DNA of 16,093 bases, from contig DKYD01000079.1 of assembly GCA_002492335.1 (NCBI GenBank), positions 1 through 16,093 on the forward strand. Reading direction: 5' to 3'. The notes under the pieces are model-generated. The model saw only the letters and a list, made by a program, of their open reading frames with translations, did no database searches and was not told the DNA's origin. The stretch comes from Lachnospiraceae bacterium UBA7109 (GTDB lineage Bacteria; Bacillota; Clostridia; Lachnospirales; Lachnospiraceae). Every line of letters begins with the position of its first letter. Within the stretch, counting starts at the first letter, position 1. The position numbers and the translations under genes were made by a program. Positions 7,425 to 15,297 of this stretch are shown one piece after another.

Positions 7425-8887
7425 CACTCCACCTCCTGTGCAAGTTTCAGCGCTTTCAGGGAAGATTTTGCCTTGTTCAGACATTCTTCGAATTCTTTTT
7501 CAGGAACAGAATCCGCAACAATACCAGCGCCGCTTCGTACAAACACTTTCCCATTTTTCTTATAGGCAATACGGATGGCAATGCAGGTATCCATATTTCC
7601 CGTAAAATCAATATAACCGATTGCACCGCCGTAAATGCCACGCTTATTGTTTTCAAGTTCTCCGATCAGCTGACAGGCCCTGATCTTCGGTGCACCCGAA
7701 AGTGTTCCCGCCGGGAGCACTGCTTCAATGGCATCCAAAGCATCATAACTGTCACCAATTTCTCCACGTACTGTCGAACCAATATGCATAACGTGAGAAT
7801 ATCGCTCAACAGAGTGAAGTTTTTCGATCTGTACCGTGCCGAATTTGCTGATCTTTCCAAGGTCGTTTCGCCCTAAGTCTACCAGCATATTGTGTTCAGC
7901 AAGTTCTTTTTCATCGGCAAGAAGTTCCGTTTCCAGCATCTTGTCTTCTTCGTCTGTTTTTCCTCTCGGCCTTGTTCCGGCAAGGGGAAAAGTATGCAGC
8001 ACACCGTTTTCAAGTTTAACAAGAGTCTCCGGTGAAGCGCCTGCGATTTCCACATCCATCCCCGAAAAATAAAACATATATGGCGACGGATTGATCGTAC
8101 GCAGCACACGATAGGTATTCAGCAGGCTGCCCTCAAAAGGAGCCGACAGTCGGTTTGACAGCACAATCTGGAAAATATCACCCTCACGGATATGGTATTT
8201 TGCTTTTTCAACCATATTACAAAATTGCTCTTTGTTAAAAAGCGGCGTAACCTCTCCCAAAAGCCCGCTCGTCGGCTCTTGCTTTTTCTCGCCCTGTTTT
8301 AACAACTGTACAAGGTGTTTCAGTTCAATCAGAGCTTTATGGTATCCGACTTCCACATCGGAAAGGGACATATTCACGATAAAGATAATCTTCTGCCGGA
8401 TATGGTCAAAAGCAATCACCTTATCAAACAGCATCAAGTCTGCATCCTTGAAATTTTCGCTGTCCTCCACATTGCATTTAACGGCCGGCTCGCTGTATGT
8501 AAGATAATCATAAGAGAAGTAACCCACAAGTCCGCCTGTAAAGGAAGGAAGATAATCAAAACGAGGGCTCTTATAATCCGCAAGAATTTGTCGAAGATAA
8601 TCCGATGGGTCATCCGTTTTTACTGTGAGATTTCCAATCTTCATTTCCCCGTCCATGCAGGTAATCTCAAACTTTGGATCAAAACCGAGAAATGTATATC
8701 GCCCCCAGGTTTCGTCTGCCTGTGCGGATTCCAGCATATAGCAGTGCGTGGATACATTTTTCAGTATTTTCATTGTTTCAATAGGTGTGGTAAAATCAGA
8801 TAAAATTTCACAACTCACCGGTACAACTTTGTATCTGCCGGCGTCTGCGATTCTTTTTACATCATCAATACCTGGTAAAATTTTCAT
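7424..8887 (-). CDS. trpE: Anthranilate synthase component I
   Basis: TrpE makes anthranilate from chorismate with ammonia from TrpG, the committed and feedback-controlled step. The 487-residue protein has the N-terminal domain with an LES motif at 52-54 of the tryptophan-binding site, and the chorismate-utilising domain with FPLAGTRPRG, DLGRNDLGK, HVMHIGSTV, LPAGTLSGAPKIRA and RSGAGIVADS. The longest frame adds 22 unconserved residues, but the ATG at 8887 follows GGGGAGGAG and fits the family, so this start is chosen. The gene is the first of the trp operon and lies under T-box control. Confidence 0.97.
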   Translation of the reverse strand: MKILPGIDDVKRIADAGRYKVVPVSCEILSDFTTPIETMKILKNVSTHCYMLESAQADETWGRYTFLGFDPKFEITCMDGEMKIGNLTVKTDDPSDYLRQILADYKSPRFDYLPSFTGGLVGYFSYDYLTYSEPAVKCNVEDSENFKDADLMLFDKVIAFDHIRQKIIFIVNMSLSDVEVGYHKALIELKHLVQLLKQGEKKQEPTSGLLGEVTPLFNKEQFCNMVEKAKYHIREGDIFQIVLSNRLSAPFEGSLLNTYRVLRTINPSPYMFYFSGMDVEIAGASPETLVKLENGVLHTFPLAGTRPRGKTDEEDKMLETELLADEKELAEHNMLVDLGRNDLGKISKFGTVQIEKLHSVERYSHVMHIGSTVRGEIGDSYDALDAIEAVLPAGTLSGAPKIRACQLIGELENNKRGIYGGAIGYIDFTGNMDTCIAIRIAYKKNGKVFVRSGAGIVADSVPEKEFEECLNKAKSSLKALKLAQEVE

Positions 8888-8911
8888 GGTCTGCTCCTCC
8901 CCAAAATAGTT

Positions 8912-8937
8912 CTTTTGACCTTCTGTCAAAGGACGAA
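8912..8937 (-). repeat. Degenerate second copy of the T-box terminator arm
   Basis: Plus-strand bases 8921-8937 repeat 9009-9024, one arm of the T-box terminator, with only one inserted A in 17 bases. The copy has its own weak partner at 8912-8919, giving a short hairpin with a five-base loop, followed on the transcript by UAUUUU directly before the trpE ribosome site. It looks like the remnant of a duplicated terminator, or an alternative partner for the real one. Confidence 0.6.
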
Positions 8938-8981
8938 ACTCAGAACCGTTCACCGGACTGTTTTATCGTATGCCCGGCAAC

Positions 8982-9022
8982 AAAAAACGTCCTTGACAGA
9001 ATAATATTTTCTGTCAAGGACG
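8982..9022 (-). terminator. Intrinsic terminator of the trp T-box leader
   Basis: Arms 9010-9022 and 8988-9000 pair perfectly over 13 bases (14 with the 9001/9009 pair), enclosing a seven-base loop and followed by six U (8982-8987). The 5' arm of the transcript contains CCUUGA (9014-9019), which can pair with UCAAGG directly at the T-box (9068-9073). The terminator and the antiterminator are therefore mutually exclusive. Confidence 0.93.
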
Positions 9023-9289
9023 AATATAATGCATTGTTTTACAAATACAACACTATCCGCGGTGCCACCTTGAATTCACGGTACGACCCGTGCACTTAAC
9101 AGGATACCCACATATCCCTGGCAACTGACGTATGCCGACACGTCGCAGAATACTCTGGTATTCCCATTTGACTGCGCCCTCAGCGGTCCATTTGACAACT
9201 TGTTTCTCACCTGACTCTCAGCATCACAGGCTCTCTGTAAAGGCATCATTGCCGTTATCTCCGCTTCAACGGTTTAACTTGTTAATTTT
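8982..9289 (-). ncRNA. Tryptophan T-box leader riboswitch
   Basis: The leader senses uncharged tRNA-Trp and lets transcription continue into trpE when tryptophan is short. Stem I starts with AGCGG pairing with CCGCU; inside it GGCAA pairs with UUGUC, and between the two helices the 3' strand of the internal loop reads AAAUGGA, placing a UGG tryptophan codon (plus-strand CCA at 9188-9190) in the specifier position. The AGAGA and GAUG elements near the tip of stem I are visible around 9225-9238. A second hairpin precedes the conserved T-box AAGGTGGCACCGCGG (plus strand 9057-9071). The specifier agrees with the downstream trp genes. This leader accounts for the gap between cbiC and trpE. Confidence 0.95.
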
Positions 9290-9295
9290 TAATAG

Positions 9296-9324
9296 ACTAT
9301 AGCATACACTCTTCCGATTGTCAA
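9296..9324 (-). promoter_or_regulatory. Promoter of the trp operon
   Basis: TTGACA (9319-9324) and TATAGT (9296-9301) are spaced by 17 bases, with a TG one base before the -10. The start is expected near 9289, right before T-box stem I. The -35 box begins only 12 bases after the cbiC stop codon. This is the strongest consensus promoter in the window. Confidence 0.9.
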
Positions 9325-9335
9325 TAATTATTTTC

Positions 9336-9986
9336 CTATTTTTCAAGCATTTGTAACAGTGCATTACAGATACATGCCGCCACATTACTTCCACCTTTTC
9401 TCCCTCTTGCTACAATATAAGGAATATCCGTAAGCGAAAGGATCAGTTCTTTGGACTGCACCACATTCACGAAGCCTACCGGCACTCCGATAATCAATTC
9501 TGGTTTTATCCGCCCTTCCCGGATCAGCTCATACAGCCGGATCAAGGCTGTTGGTGCATTTCCGATGGCAAAAATCAGTTTTTCATTCAATGTACAGGCT
9601 TTCTCCATACTTGCCACCGCACGTGTCGTCCCGTTTTTTCCTGCCATTTCCGCCACGTCTTTGTCAGACATAAAGCAATATGCCTGACCGCCATATGCCC
9701 CCAGACGCTTTTTGTTAATACCGGAATACCCCATCTGTGTATCGGTTACAATCGAAGCGCCGCTCTTAATTGCTTTTATTGCCTTTTCCACCGCGCCTTC
9801 CGAGAATACCAGATTCTCTGCATAATCAAAATCTGCACTTGTGTGGATACATCGTTTGATCACCGGAGCCTGCTTTTCAGGCAGGACAATTCCTTTCTTA
9901 TCAAGCTCTTCTGTAATAATCTCAAAGCTTCTCTTTTCTATCTCAGCCGGAAGCACATTTTCTATCGTTGTCCCTATCTTTCCCAT
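9336..9986 (-). CDS. cbiC: Precorrin-8X / cobalt-precorrin-8 methylmutase
   Basis: CbiC (CobH) moves a methyl group from C11 to C12 of the corrin ring to give (cobalt-)hydrogenobyrinic or cobyrinic acid. The 216-residue protein is of normal length. H48 in KRCIHTSAD corresponds to the catalytic histidine of CobH; TDTQMGYSGI (residues 82-91), the APTALIRL stretch, GVPVGFVN and the end motif ARGRKGGSNVAA are typical. The start is ATG 9986, with GGAG and AAGG upstream, 33 bases after the cbiP stop. It is the last cobalamin gene here; no terminator is evident before the trp promoter. Confidence 0.95.
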   Translation of the reverse strand: MGKIGTTIENVLPAEIEKRSFEIITEELDKKGIVLPEKQAPVIKRCIHTSADFDYAENLVFSEGAVEKAIKAIKSGASIVTDTQMGYSGINKKRLGAYGGQAYCFMSDKDVAEMAGKNGTTRAVASMEKACTLNEKLIFAIGNAPTALIRLYELIREGRIKPELIIGVPVGFVNVVQSKELILSLTDIPYIVARGRKGGSNVAACICNALLQMLEK

Positions 9987-10019
9987 ATCCTTCTATCTCC
10001 CTCACATTTTCCTGTATCC

Positions 10020-11531
10020 TCAAAGTCCCATAATTTCGTATATTTTTTTCATATCCAGGTGCTCTCTTAAGGCGTCTGCCAGCAGATTATACTGCCGCTC
10101 CTTAAACGCTTTCAAATCTAAGGCTTCTCCTCGTTCAAAGGCAATGCCTTTCTTCTTCGCCAGTGCCAGAAGAACTGTACTTACAACCTCTTCCCTGTCA
10201 AAAATCCCATGTACATATGTGCCGTAAATATTTCCCGCACAGGCTCCGTCCCGGGATGTTTTTCCATGTACACAATCGCAAAGGCTGCTCATTGGCAAGA
10301 CGTCCCCCATGGTCTCTCCCATATGAATTTCATATCCTTCAAATGTAATGTCTTTCAGACCTTTCAGAATTCCGTCTGCCTTTTCAAATCTCCCGGTCAC
10401 TCTCGTTCTGGTCTTCTGCCCGGTAAATACGGTTCTCACGGGCAAAAGACCCATTCCCCGCATCCCGGCAGGTTCTCCGTTGTTTTCGATTCCTTCTGGA
10501 TCGTTGATCGATTCTCCCAGCATCTGATAGCCGCCGCAGATTCCCCAGACAACCGTTCCTCTTGATGCTGCCTTTAATACCTCTGCTTCCAGGCCGTTCT
10601 GTCTAAGCCACATCAGATCTGCCATCGTATTCTTGGTTCCCGGCAAAATGATCATATCTGGATTCTTTAACTCTGACTGCTTCTTTACATAGCGCAAAGA
10701 CACTCCCTCCATATTTTCCAGTGTAAGAAAATCTGTAAAATTGGAAATTCTGGGCACATGGATGACTGCAATGTCAATCAGCGCGTCTGTTTTCTCTTTT
10801 CTGCCCCGGAAACGCTCTGTCAGGCTGTCCTCATCCTCAATCTCTACGGAAAGATACGGAGTCACACCGACAACCGGAATCCCTCCCCGTTCCTCCAGCA
10901 TCACGATTCCCGGATCCAAAATTGTCTTATCACCCCGGAATTTATTAATGATCAGCCCTTTTACGCGCGCTCTCTCTTCCTCTTCTAAAAGCATCAATGT
11001 CCCAAGAAGCTGCGCAAATACGCCGCCCCTGTCAATATCTCCCACAAGGAGCACGGGGGCGTCTGTCATCTGAGCCAGTCCCATATTCACAATGTCGTCT
11101 TTTTTCAGATTTATTTCCGCCGGACTTCCTGCTCCTTCCATGACAAGAATCTCATATTCCTCTTCCAGTTCATGAAATGCTTTCAGAATGTCGGGAACCA
11201 GCGCTTTCTTATAGGCAAAATAATCTCTTGCGCTCATATTTCCTCTTACTTCGCCATTTACAATCACCTGCGAACCTGTATCATTGGTCGGCTTCAGTAA
11301 AATGGGATTCATGCGCACATCCGGCCTGATACCTGCCGCTTCTGCCTGGACGACCTGCGCCCGTCCCATCTCAAGTCCGTCTTCTGTAATAAAAGAATTC
11401 AGCGCCATATTCTGGGACTTAAACGGCGCAGTCTTATATCCGTCCTGCCAGAATATCCGGCACAAACCGGCGCAGAGCAGGCTTTTTCCTGCATTTGACA
11501 TAGTTCCCTGTATCATAATCTTCTTAGCCAT
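10020..11531 (-). CDS. cbiP: Cobyric acid synthase, glutamine-dependent
   Basis: CbiP (CobQ) amidates four side chains of adenosylcobyrinic acid a,c-diamide with ammonia from glutamine and ATP hydrolysis. The 503 residues show the N-terminal dethiobiotin-synthetase-like domain with GTMSNAGKS (9-17) and SQNMALN (39-45), DIDRGGVFAQL near 165-175, and a C-terminal amidotransferase domain with the nucleophile C332 in WGICGGYQMLG and a histidine in GTYVHGIFD. The start overlaps the cobD end by 19 bases, with an AGAGG eight bases upstream of the ATG. It is complete and shows no oddity. Confidence 0.97.
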   Translation of the reverse strand: MAKKIMIQGTMSNAGKSLLCAGLCRIFWQDGYKTAPFKSQNMALNSFITEDGLEMGRAQVVQAEAAGIRPDVRMNPILLKPTNDTGSQVIVNGEVRGNMSARDYFAYKKALVPDILKAFHELEEEYEILVMEGAGSPAEINLKKDDIVNMGLAQMTDAPVLLVGDIDRGGVFAQLLGTLMLLEEEERARVKGLIINKFRGDKTILDPGIVMLEERGGIPVVGVTPYLSVEIEDEDSLTERFRGRKEKTDALIDIAVIHVPRISNFTDFLTLENMEGVSLRYVKKQSELKNPDMIILPGTKNTMADLMWLRQNGLEAEVLKAASRGTVVWGICGGYQMLGESINDPEGIENNGEPAGMRGMGLLPVRTVFTGQKTRTRVTGRFEKADGILKGLKDITFEGYEIHMGETMGDVLPMSSLCDCVHGKTSRDGACAGNIYGTYVHGIFDREEVVSTVLLALAKKKGIAFERGEALDLKAFKERQYNLLADALREHLDMKKIYEIMGL

Positions 11532-12550
11532 GTAAGTAACCTCTCATTTTCTTCTCTTGTACGGATGGCAATGCGATAATCACCTTCCCCAAGTCCTTCA
11601 TATCCGCTGCAGTCACGAATCAAAAACCCTGCCTTAAGAGCCTCTTCATAAATTCCCTTCCTTCCGGAGAAAAACAGATAATTTGCTCTGGAAGGATATA
11701 CATGAAATCCAAGCTTTTCCAATTCTTCTGACAGGTACGCTCTCTCAGCGGACAGATACTTTCTCGTTTCTTCCAGATATTTTCCACAATCCGCAAGCGC
11801 CGCAGCCCCTGCCGCCTGCGCCGGGCCGGACACATTCCAGGGCTGCAGCGTACTCCTTATTTTCTTCAGCAATTCGGCATTACTGCTCATTCCATACCCA
11901 AGCCTTAAGCCCGGCATTGCAAAAATCTTTGTAAAAGCCTTCACCAGAAACAAATTGGGAAATTCCTCCAGCCGGGATTTCATCTCATATCGTTCCGGTT
12001 CATCGAGAAATTCGATAAAACATTCATCGAGCACCACCAGAACTTCACATTTCCTGCATTTTTCCAATATTTTTTTCATCAAATCTTTTTCAATCACCAG
12101 TCCGGTAGGGTTATTCGGATTGCACAGAAATAACAGATCCAGACTTCCTGTAATCGCTTCCAGAATTCCCTCCTCCACCTGGAATTCATTCTCACGCGCA
12201 AGTCTGTAATACCGGACGTCCGTCTCCCATACCCGAAGAGCCCTTTCATACTCAGAAAAAGATGGCGCCACGAGAAGAGCTTTCCCCGGCTTTATCGCCG
12301 CCGCTGCTGCAAAGAAAAGCTCTGCCGCGCCATTTCCGCAGAGAATCTCACAGGCGGGAACCTGCTCAAACCTGCTGACTGCCTGTCTTAATTTTTCACA
12401 AAGCATATCCGGATAGCAGCAAACCTGCGACGCCGTTTCTCTCACAGCACGCAGTACCGCTTCCGGCGTCCCAAGCGGATTGCTGTTTACCGAAAAATCC
12501 AGCGCCCCATGATTCCGGTAAATATCGCCTCCATGTATCTGTCTTTCCAT
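11513..12550 (-). CDS. cobD: L-threonine-O-3-phosphate decarboxylase (class I/II aminotransferase fold)
   Basis: CobD makes (R)-1-amino-2-propanol phosphate, the linker that CbiB joins to cobyric acid. The 345 residues keep the pyridoxal-phosphate sites: HGGDIYR at the start (6-12), DFSVNSNPLG at 18-27, CNPNNPTG at 143-150, DE at 175-176, the Schiff-base K208 in AFTKIFAMPGLRLGYG and R216. Two starts compete: ATG 12577 overlaps the cbiB stop (TGATG) but has no ribosome site, while ATG 12550 has AGGA six bases upstream and starts as Salmonella CobD does, so it is preferred. The gene sits directly after cbiB, its partner in the pathway. Related aminotransferases such as HisC are less likely given the context. 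Confidence 0.94.
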   Translation of the reverse strand: MERQIHGGDIYRNHGALDFSVNSNPLGTPEAVLRAVRETASQVCCYPDMLCEKLRQAVSRFEQVPACEILCGNGAAELFFAAAAAIKPGKALLVAPSFSEYERALRVWETDVRYYRLARENEFQVEEGILEAITGSLDLLFLCNPNNPTGLVIEKDLMKKILEKCRKCEVLVVLDECFIEFLDEPERYEMKSRLEEFPNLFLVKAFTKIFAMPGLRLGYGMSSNAELLKKIRSTLQPWNVSGPAQAAGAAALADCGKYLEETRKYLSAERAYLSEELEKLGFHVYPSRANYLFFSGRKGIYEEALKAGFLIRDCSGYEGLGEGDYRIAIRTREENERLLTWLRRL

Positions 12551-12576
12551 ACCCTGTCCTGCTCTTTCTCTTTCCA

Positions 12577-13605
12577 TCAATTGATACCGGGCTGCAGCAA
12601 GAGTCCCGTGACCGCCGCCTGAACTGCCAAAAGCAAAAGAAGTGCAAACCATGCAGTTCCATATAAAAGTCTGTGGGAACGACGGATGTCCTGCACTTCA
12701 ACCTCTCTTTTTGCATCTCCGATGGTCGGTTTCTCATAAAGTTTTCCAAAATAATACGCATTTCCCGCAAGCTGTATGTCAAGCGCTCCTGCCATCACGG
12801 ATTCTGTCTGCGCAGAATTAGGGCTCTTATGGTTATGACGGTCACGACGGTAAATGCGATACGCATTTTTCCCATCATATCCGCAGACAAATGCCGCCGC
12901 TGTCATAAGCCATGCAGAAAGTCTTGCCGGAAGATAATTCACCACGTCATCCAGCCTCGCCGCCACAGTCCCAAAATACCGGTATTTCTCATTCTTATAT
13001 CCAATCATGGAATCCATCGTATTGATTGCCTTATAAGCAACGCCCAGCACCGCGCCGCCCATGACCATATAAAACATCGGCGCCACGATCCCGTCGGAAG
13101 TATTTTCTGCCACCGTCTCAACTGCGGCCTTAACGACCCCTTTTTCATCCAGCTCTCTGGTATCTCTTCCCACGATCATCGATACTGCCTTCCGGCCTGC
13201 CTCAAGACTCTCATCGGTAAGCGCCTGATACACCTTATCACTTTCTGTTTTCAACGACTTCACAGCAAAGAGCTGATAACACAGAAACGTTTCTGCCATA
13301 AGCCCTGCCCACACAGATATCCGGTACAGGATACCGAGAAGCAACGCCGTGACTGCCACACTGACTGCAAGCACAATGACGGCCAGTAATGCACCGCCTG
13401 CATATTCTTTCTTTTTCCGTCTTTCCGGAGCTTCCTTTTGCCCTGTCCTAAAAAACAATCTTCTTATAATTTTTTCCGATCCTAAAATCAGATGCCCGAT
13501 CATTCGCACCGGATGATACAGCCATACCGGATCGCCCAGGATAAGATCCAGCACAAATCCTGCCGCCACCGGAATCAGCATCTTCCATAACAAGTTCATA
13601 TCCAT
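12577..13605 (-). CDS. cbiB: Adenosylcobinamide-phosphate synthase (membrane protein)
   Basis: CbiB condenses adenosylcobyric acid with aminopropanol or its phosphate from CobD. The protein (342 residues from this start) is an integral membrane protein: hydrophobic spans at about 5-24, 70-95, 100-130, 190-210 and near the C-terminus. Motifs are LILGDPVWLYHPVRMIG (21-37), AVETVAENTSDGIVAPM, a NTMDSMIGYKNEKY loop and SPNSAQTESVMAGAL. The longest frame adds 16 residues; ATG 13605 has AGGA seven bases upstream, and ATG 13599 is also possible. All starts lie within the 3' end of the preceding phosphatase gene, giving an unusually long out-of-phase overlap of about 158 bases. Confidence 0.94.
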   Translation of the reverse strand: MDMNLLWKMLIPVAAGFVLDLILGDPVWLYHPVRMIGHLILGSEKIIRRLFFRTGQKEAPERRKKKEYAGGALLAVIVLAVSVAVTALLLGILYRISVWAGLMAETFLCYQLFAVKSLKTESDKVYQALTDESLEAGRKAVSMIVGRDTRELDEKGVVKAAVETVAENTSDGIVAPMFYMVMGGAVLGVAYKAINTMDSMIGYKNEKYRYFGTVAARLDDVVNYLPARLSAWLMTAAAFVCGYDGKNAYRIYRRDRHNHKSPNSAQTESVMAGALDIQLAGNAYYFGKLYEKPTIGDAKREVEVQDIRRSHRLLYGTAWFALLLLLAVQAAVTGLLLQPGIN

Positions 13606-14116
13606 CCCCATTTCCTGTCTGATAATCATAATAACTTTTTTTCGGATACGCATATTGTTCCATAATACTCATAATCGTTCCGCCGTGAACAACAAAAGCA
13701 GCCGCGTCTATCTTTTCCTTCCGGCACTGTGCATACGCCCGCTCAAAGGCTTCCACACAGCGCTTTGCAAATGATTCCTTACTCTCCCCTTCCGGAAAGG
13801 GAAGCGTTCCGCCACTGTCTACCCACTCCTGATACAGGTTTATATGCGCCAGCTCTTTATAATTTTTATTCTCAAATAACCCGAAATCACATTCCCGGAA
13901 TTCTTCTATGACAACCGCCTGCTGTCCGGGATAAATAAGCTTTGCCGTCTGTATACACCGCTTCATCGGACTTACATAAATTCTCTGGACGTCCGGGTAG
14001 ACTCTTTCCTCCAGCAATAAAATTCCTTCCTCACAAAGGGGTTCATCCGTCCTTCCGATATAGCGCTTTTTCAGGTTCCCGGCTGTCAGGGAATGCCGGA
14101 TCAAATAACATTTCAC
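13448..14116 (-). CDS. cobC: Histidine phosphatase, CobC-like alpha-ribazole phosphatase
   Basis: In the cobalamin context this phosphoglycerate-mutase-like enzyme most likely removes phosphate from alpha-ribazole 5'-phosphate or adenosylcobalamin 5'-phosphate. The catalytic residues are visible: R7 and H8 in LIRHSLTAGN (RHS in place of the usual RHG), R53 in SPMKRCIQTA, E75 in ECDFGLFE and H144 in VVHGGTIM. The start is GTG with GAGG seven bases upstream, nine bases after the short CobU-like gene. The recognisable family sequence ends around NGDGYELVMED (residues 169-179); the last 43 or so residues are glycine-, serine- and arginine-rich and coincide with the start of cbiB in another frame, so they are probably not a normal domain. 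Its role could also be a general phosphatase. Confidence 0.85.
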   Translation of the reverse strand: MKCYLIRHSLTAGNLKKRYIGRTDEPLCEEGILLLEERVYPDVQRIYVSPMKRCIQTAKLIYPGQQAVVIEEFRECDFGLFENKNYKELAHINLYQEWVDSGGTLPFPEGESKESFAKRCVEAFERAYAQCRKEKIDAAAFVVHGGTIMSIMEQYAYPKKSYYDYQTGNGDGYELVMEDADSGGGRICAGSYPGRSGMAVSSGANDRASDFRIGKNYKKIVF

Positions 14117-14125
14117 GTTACAGCC

Positions 14126-14503
14126 TCACCCTTTCACCTTTGTTCCGATTCCGCACACAACACGAAATACTTTATCCGCGTATACCGCCAGCTCCGTGCA
14201 GACGCGGCCAACCGTCTCCCTGTATTCCCTTTCAAAACGGTCCACCGGAACAATTCCATATCCGATCTCATCACTGACAATTACAATATCCGGATTCTCA
14301 TCTGCCAGACGTCCGGCAAGCTCTCTTACGGATTTCCCCTGCCGCATCATACGTTCCAGATAAGAATGGAAATGAAAGATTGCACTGCAGCTGTAGATAT
14401 CCTCTTCCTCACAAGTCTGTCCGTCTATCCAGGAGATATCCGGATACATCCTTCTTGCATACTCATATTTTCCCTGATACGCACCGCCAATCATTAAAAT
14501 CAT
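14126..14503 (-). CDS. Short CobU-like protein with altered P-loop
   Basis: The 125-residue protein aligns by eye with both ends of CobU, the adenosylcobinamide kinase/guanylyltransferase, but lacks the middle. It starts MILMIGGAYQGKYEYA: the P-loop keeps GK (11-12), yet the following Ser/Thr is Tyr. The segment with the conserved guanylylated histidine is absent. In contrast the C-terminal half has the canonical DEIGYGIVP (78-86), an FEREYRETVGRV helix and the end GIGTKVKG. ATG 14503 overlaps the cobS stop by four bases (ATGA) and is preferred over an upstream ATG at 14524. A full-length CobU is encoded two genes upstream. It may be a subunit or regulator of that enzyme, or a separate small nucleotide-binding protein. 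Confidence 0.75.
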   Translation of the reverse strand: MILMIGGAYQGKYEYARRMYPDISWIDGQTCEEEDIYSCSAIFHFHSYLERMMRQGKSVRELAGRLADENPDIVIVSDEIGYGIVPVDRFEREYRETVGRVCTELAVYADKVFRVVCGIGTKVKG

Positions 14504-15297
14504 AGTCCTGCCCCTTTCATCCATATATCTGTAATCACCACTGCCGCCGCCATCAGAATCTCACACATCTGCAAAAAATATCCTGCCAGATCCCCGGTCA
14601 CCCCGCCAAAATTTTTCATCGACATCCGATAATAATACAGAAAAGATGCTCCTGCTGCCACAAGACATATGGCTCCACGCATGCCTCCCATCCATATCAT
14701 CAGGACACACAATATAAGAAGATAGCTGCCAAGCACGTTTCTTCCCGGGCGTTTCTTCGCACTCTTTGAAAAGGATACCAGAAGCCCCTCCTTTTTTGCC
14801 TGCGGAAAACAGAGTACCGAAAGGCCGCTCAATGTTCTTGACAATACAAAACTAAGCGCAATGATTTTTATGCTGTCTGTTGTAAGAGATGCATAGATTC
14901 CGGTATACGCAAACATATAGACTGCACAGGAAATGATTGCAAATGCTCCTGTATGTGGATCCTTTAAAATTTCCAGCCGTTTTTCTCTGGGCTGATAAGA
15001 GCTTAACGCATCCTTCGTATCCAGAAAGCCGTCCATGTGAATCCCTCCGGTAAGAATCAGCGGAAGCAGGACAAGCAATACAGTAAAAGACCACTCTGCT
15101 GCCGGAACCTGTCTGCTTAGAAGCCATTCCCGCAGCATCCACACAGCCCACGTGGCGCCGCCGATCACACCGCCTATCCACGGAAAAAAGCACATAGCAT
15201 ACGATATATTTTCCCCGGTCCATTCTGCACCCGGCACAGGGATTCTGCTATACATAGAAAATGCAATTTTAAAACTGTTCCACAATCTTCCTGTCAT
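14500..15297 (-). CDS. cobS: Adenosylcobinamide-GDP ribazoletransferase (cobalamin synthase)
   Basis: CobS joins adenosylcobinamide-GDP with alpha-ribazole or its phosphate, the last joining step of cobalamin synthesis, in the membrane. The 265 residues include several hydrophobic spans (about 33-55, 69-87, 118-138, 188-222 and 243-260). The acidic catalytic motif GGIHMDGFLDTKDAL at 84-98 and the C-terminal GGVTGDLAGY at 231-240 are clear family markers. Start and stop both lie in ATGA overlaps, with cobU upstream and the short CobU-like gene downstream, so the three are translationally coupled. Confidence 0.96.
   Translation of the reverse strand: MTGRLWNSFKIAFSMYSRIPVPGAEWTGENISYAMCFFPWIGGVIGGATWAVWMLREWLLSRQVPAAEWSFTVLLVLLPLILTGGIHMDGFLDTKDALSSYQPREKRLEILKDPHTGAFAIISCAVYMFAYTGIYASLTTDSIKIIALSFVLSRTLSGLSVLCFPQAKKEGLLVSFSKSAKKRPGRNVLGSYLLILCVLMIWMGGMRGAICLVAAGASFLYYYRMSMKNFGGVTGDLAGYFLQMCEILMAAAVVITDIWMKGAGL

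Noticed and set aside
8888..8953. 22-residue N-terminal extension of trpE
   Set aside because: The extension runs through the duplicated terminator arm, lacks a ribosome site and is not family-like; GGGGAGGAG supports the ATG at 8887.
8888..9289. Classical trp leader peptide attenuator with tandem Trp codons
   Set aside because: The T-box motif, specifier and competing antiterminator explain the region, and no leader peptide frame with adjacent UGG codons and a ribosome site was seen.
12673..13389. Plus-strand open frame of 238 codons across cbiB
   Set aside because: It is antisense to cbiB, rich in His, Cys and Arg as expected for a shadow frame, and has no family resemblance.
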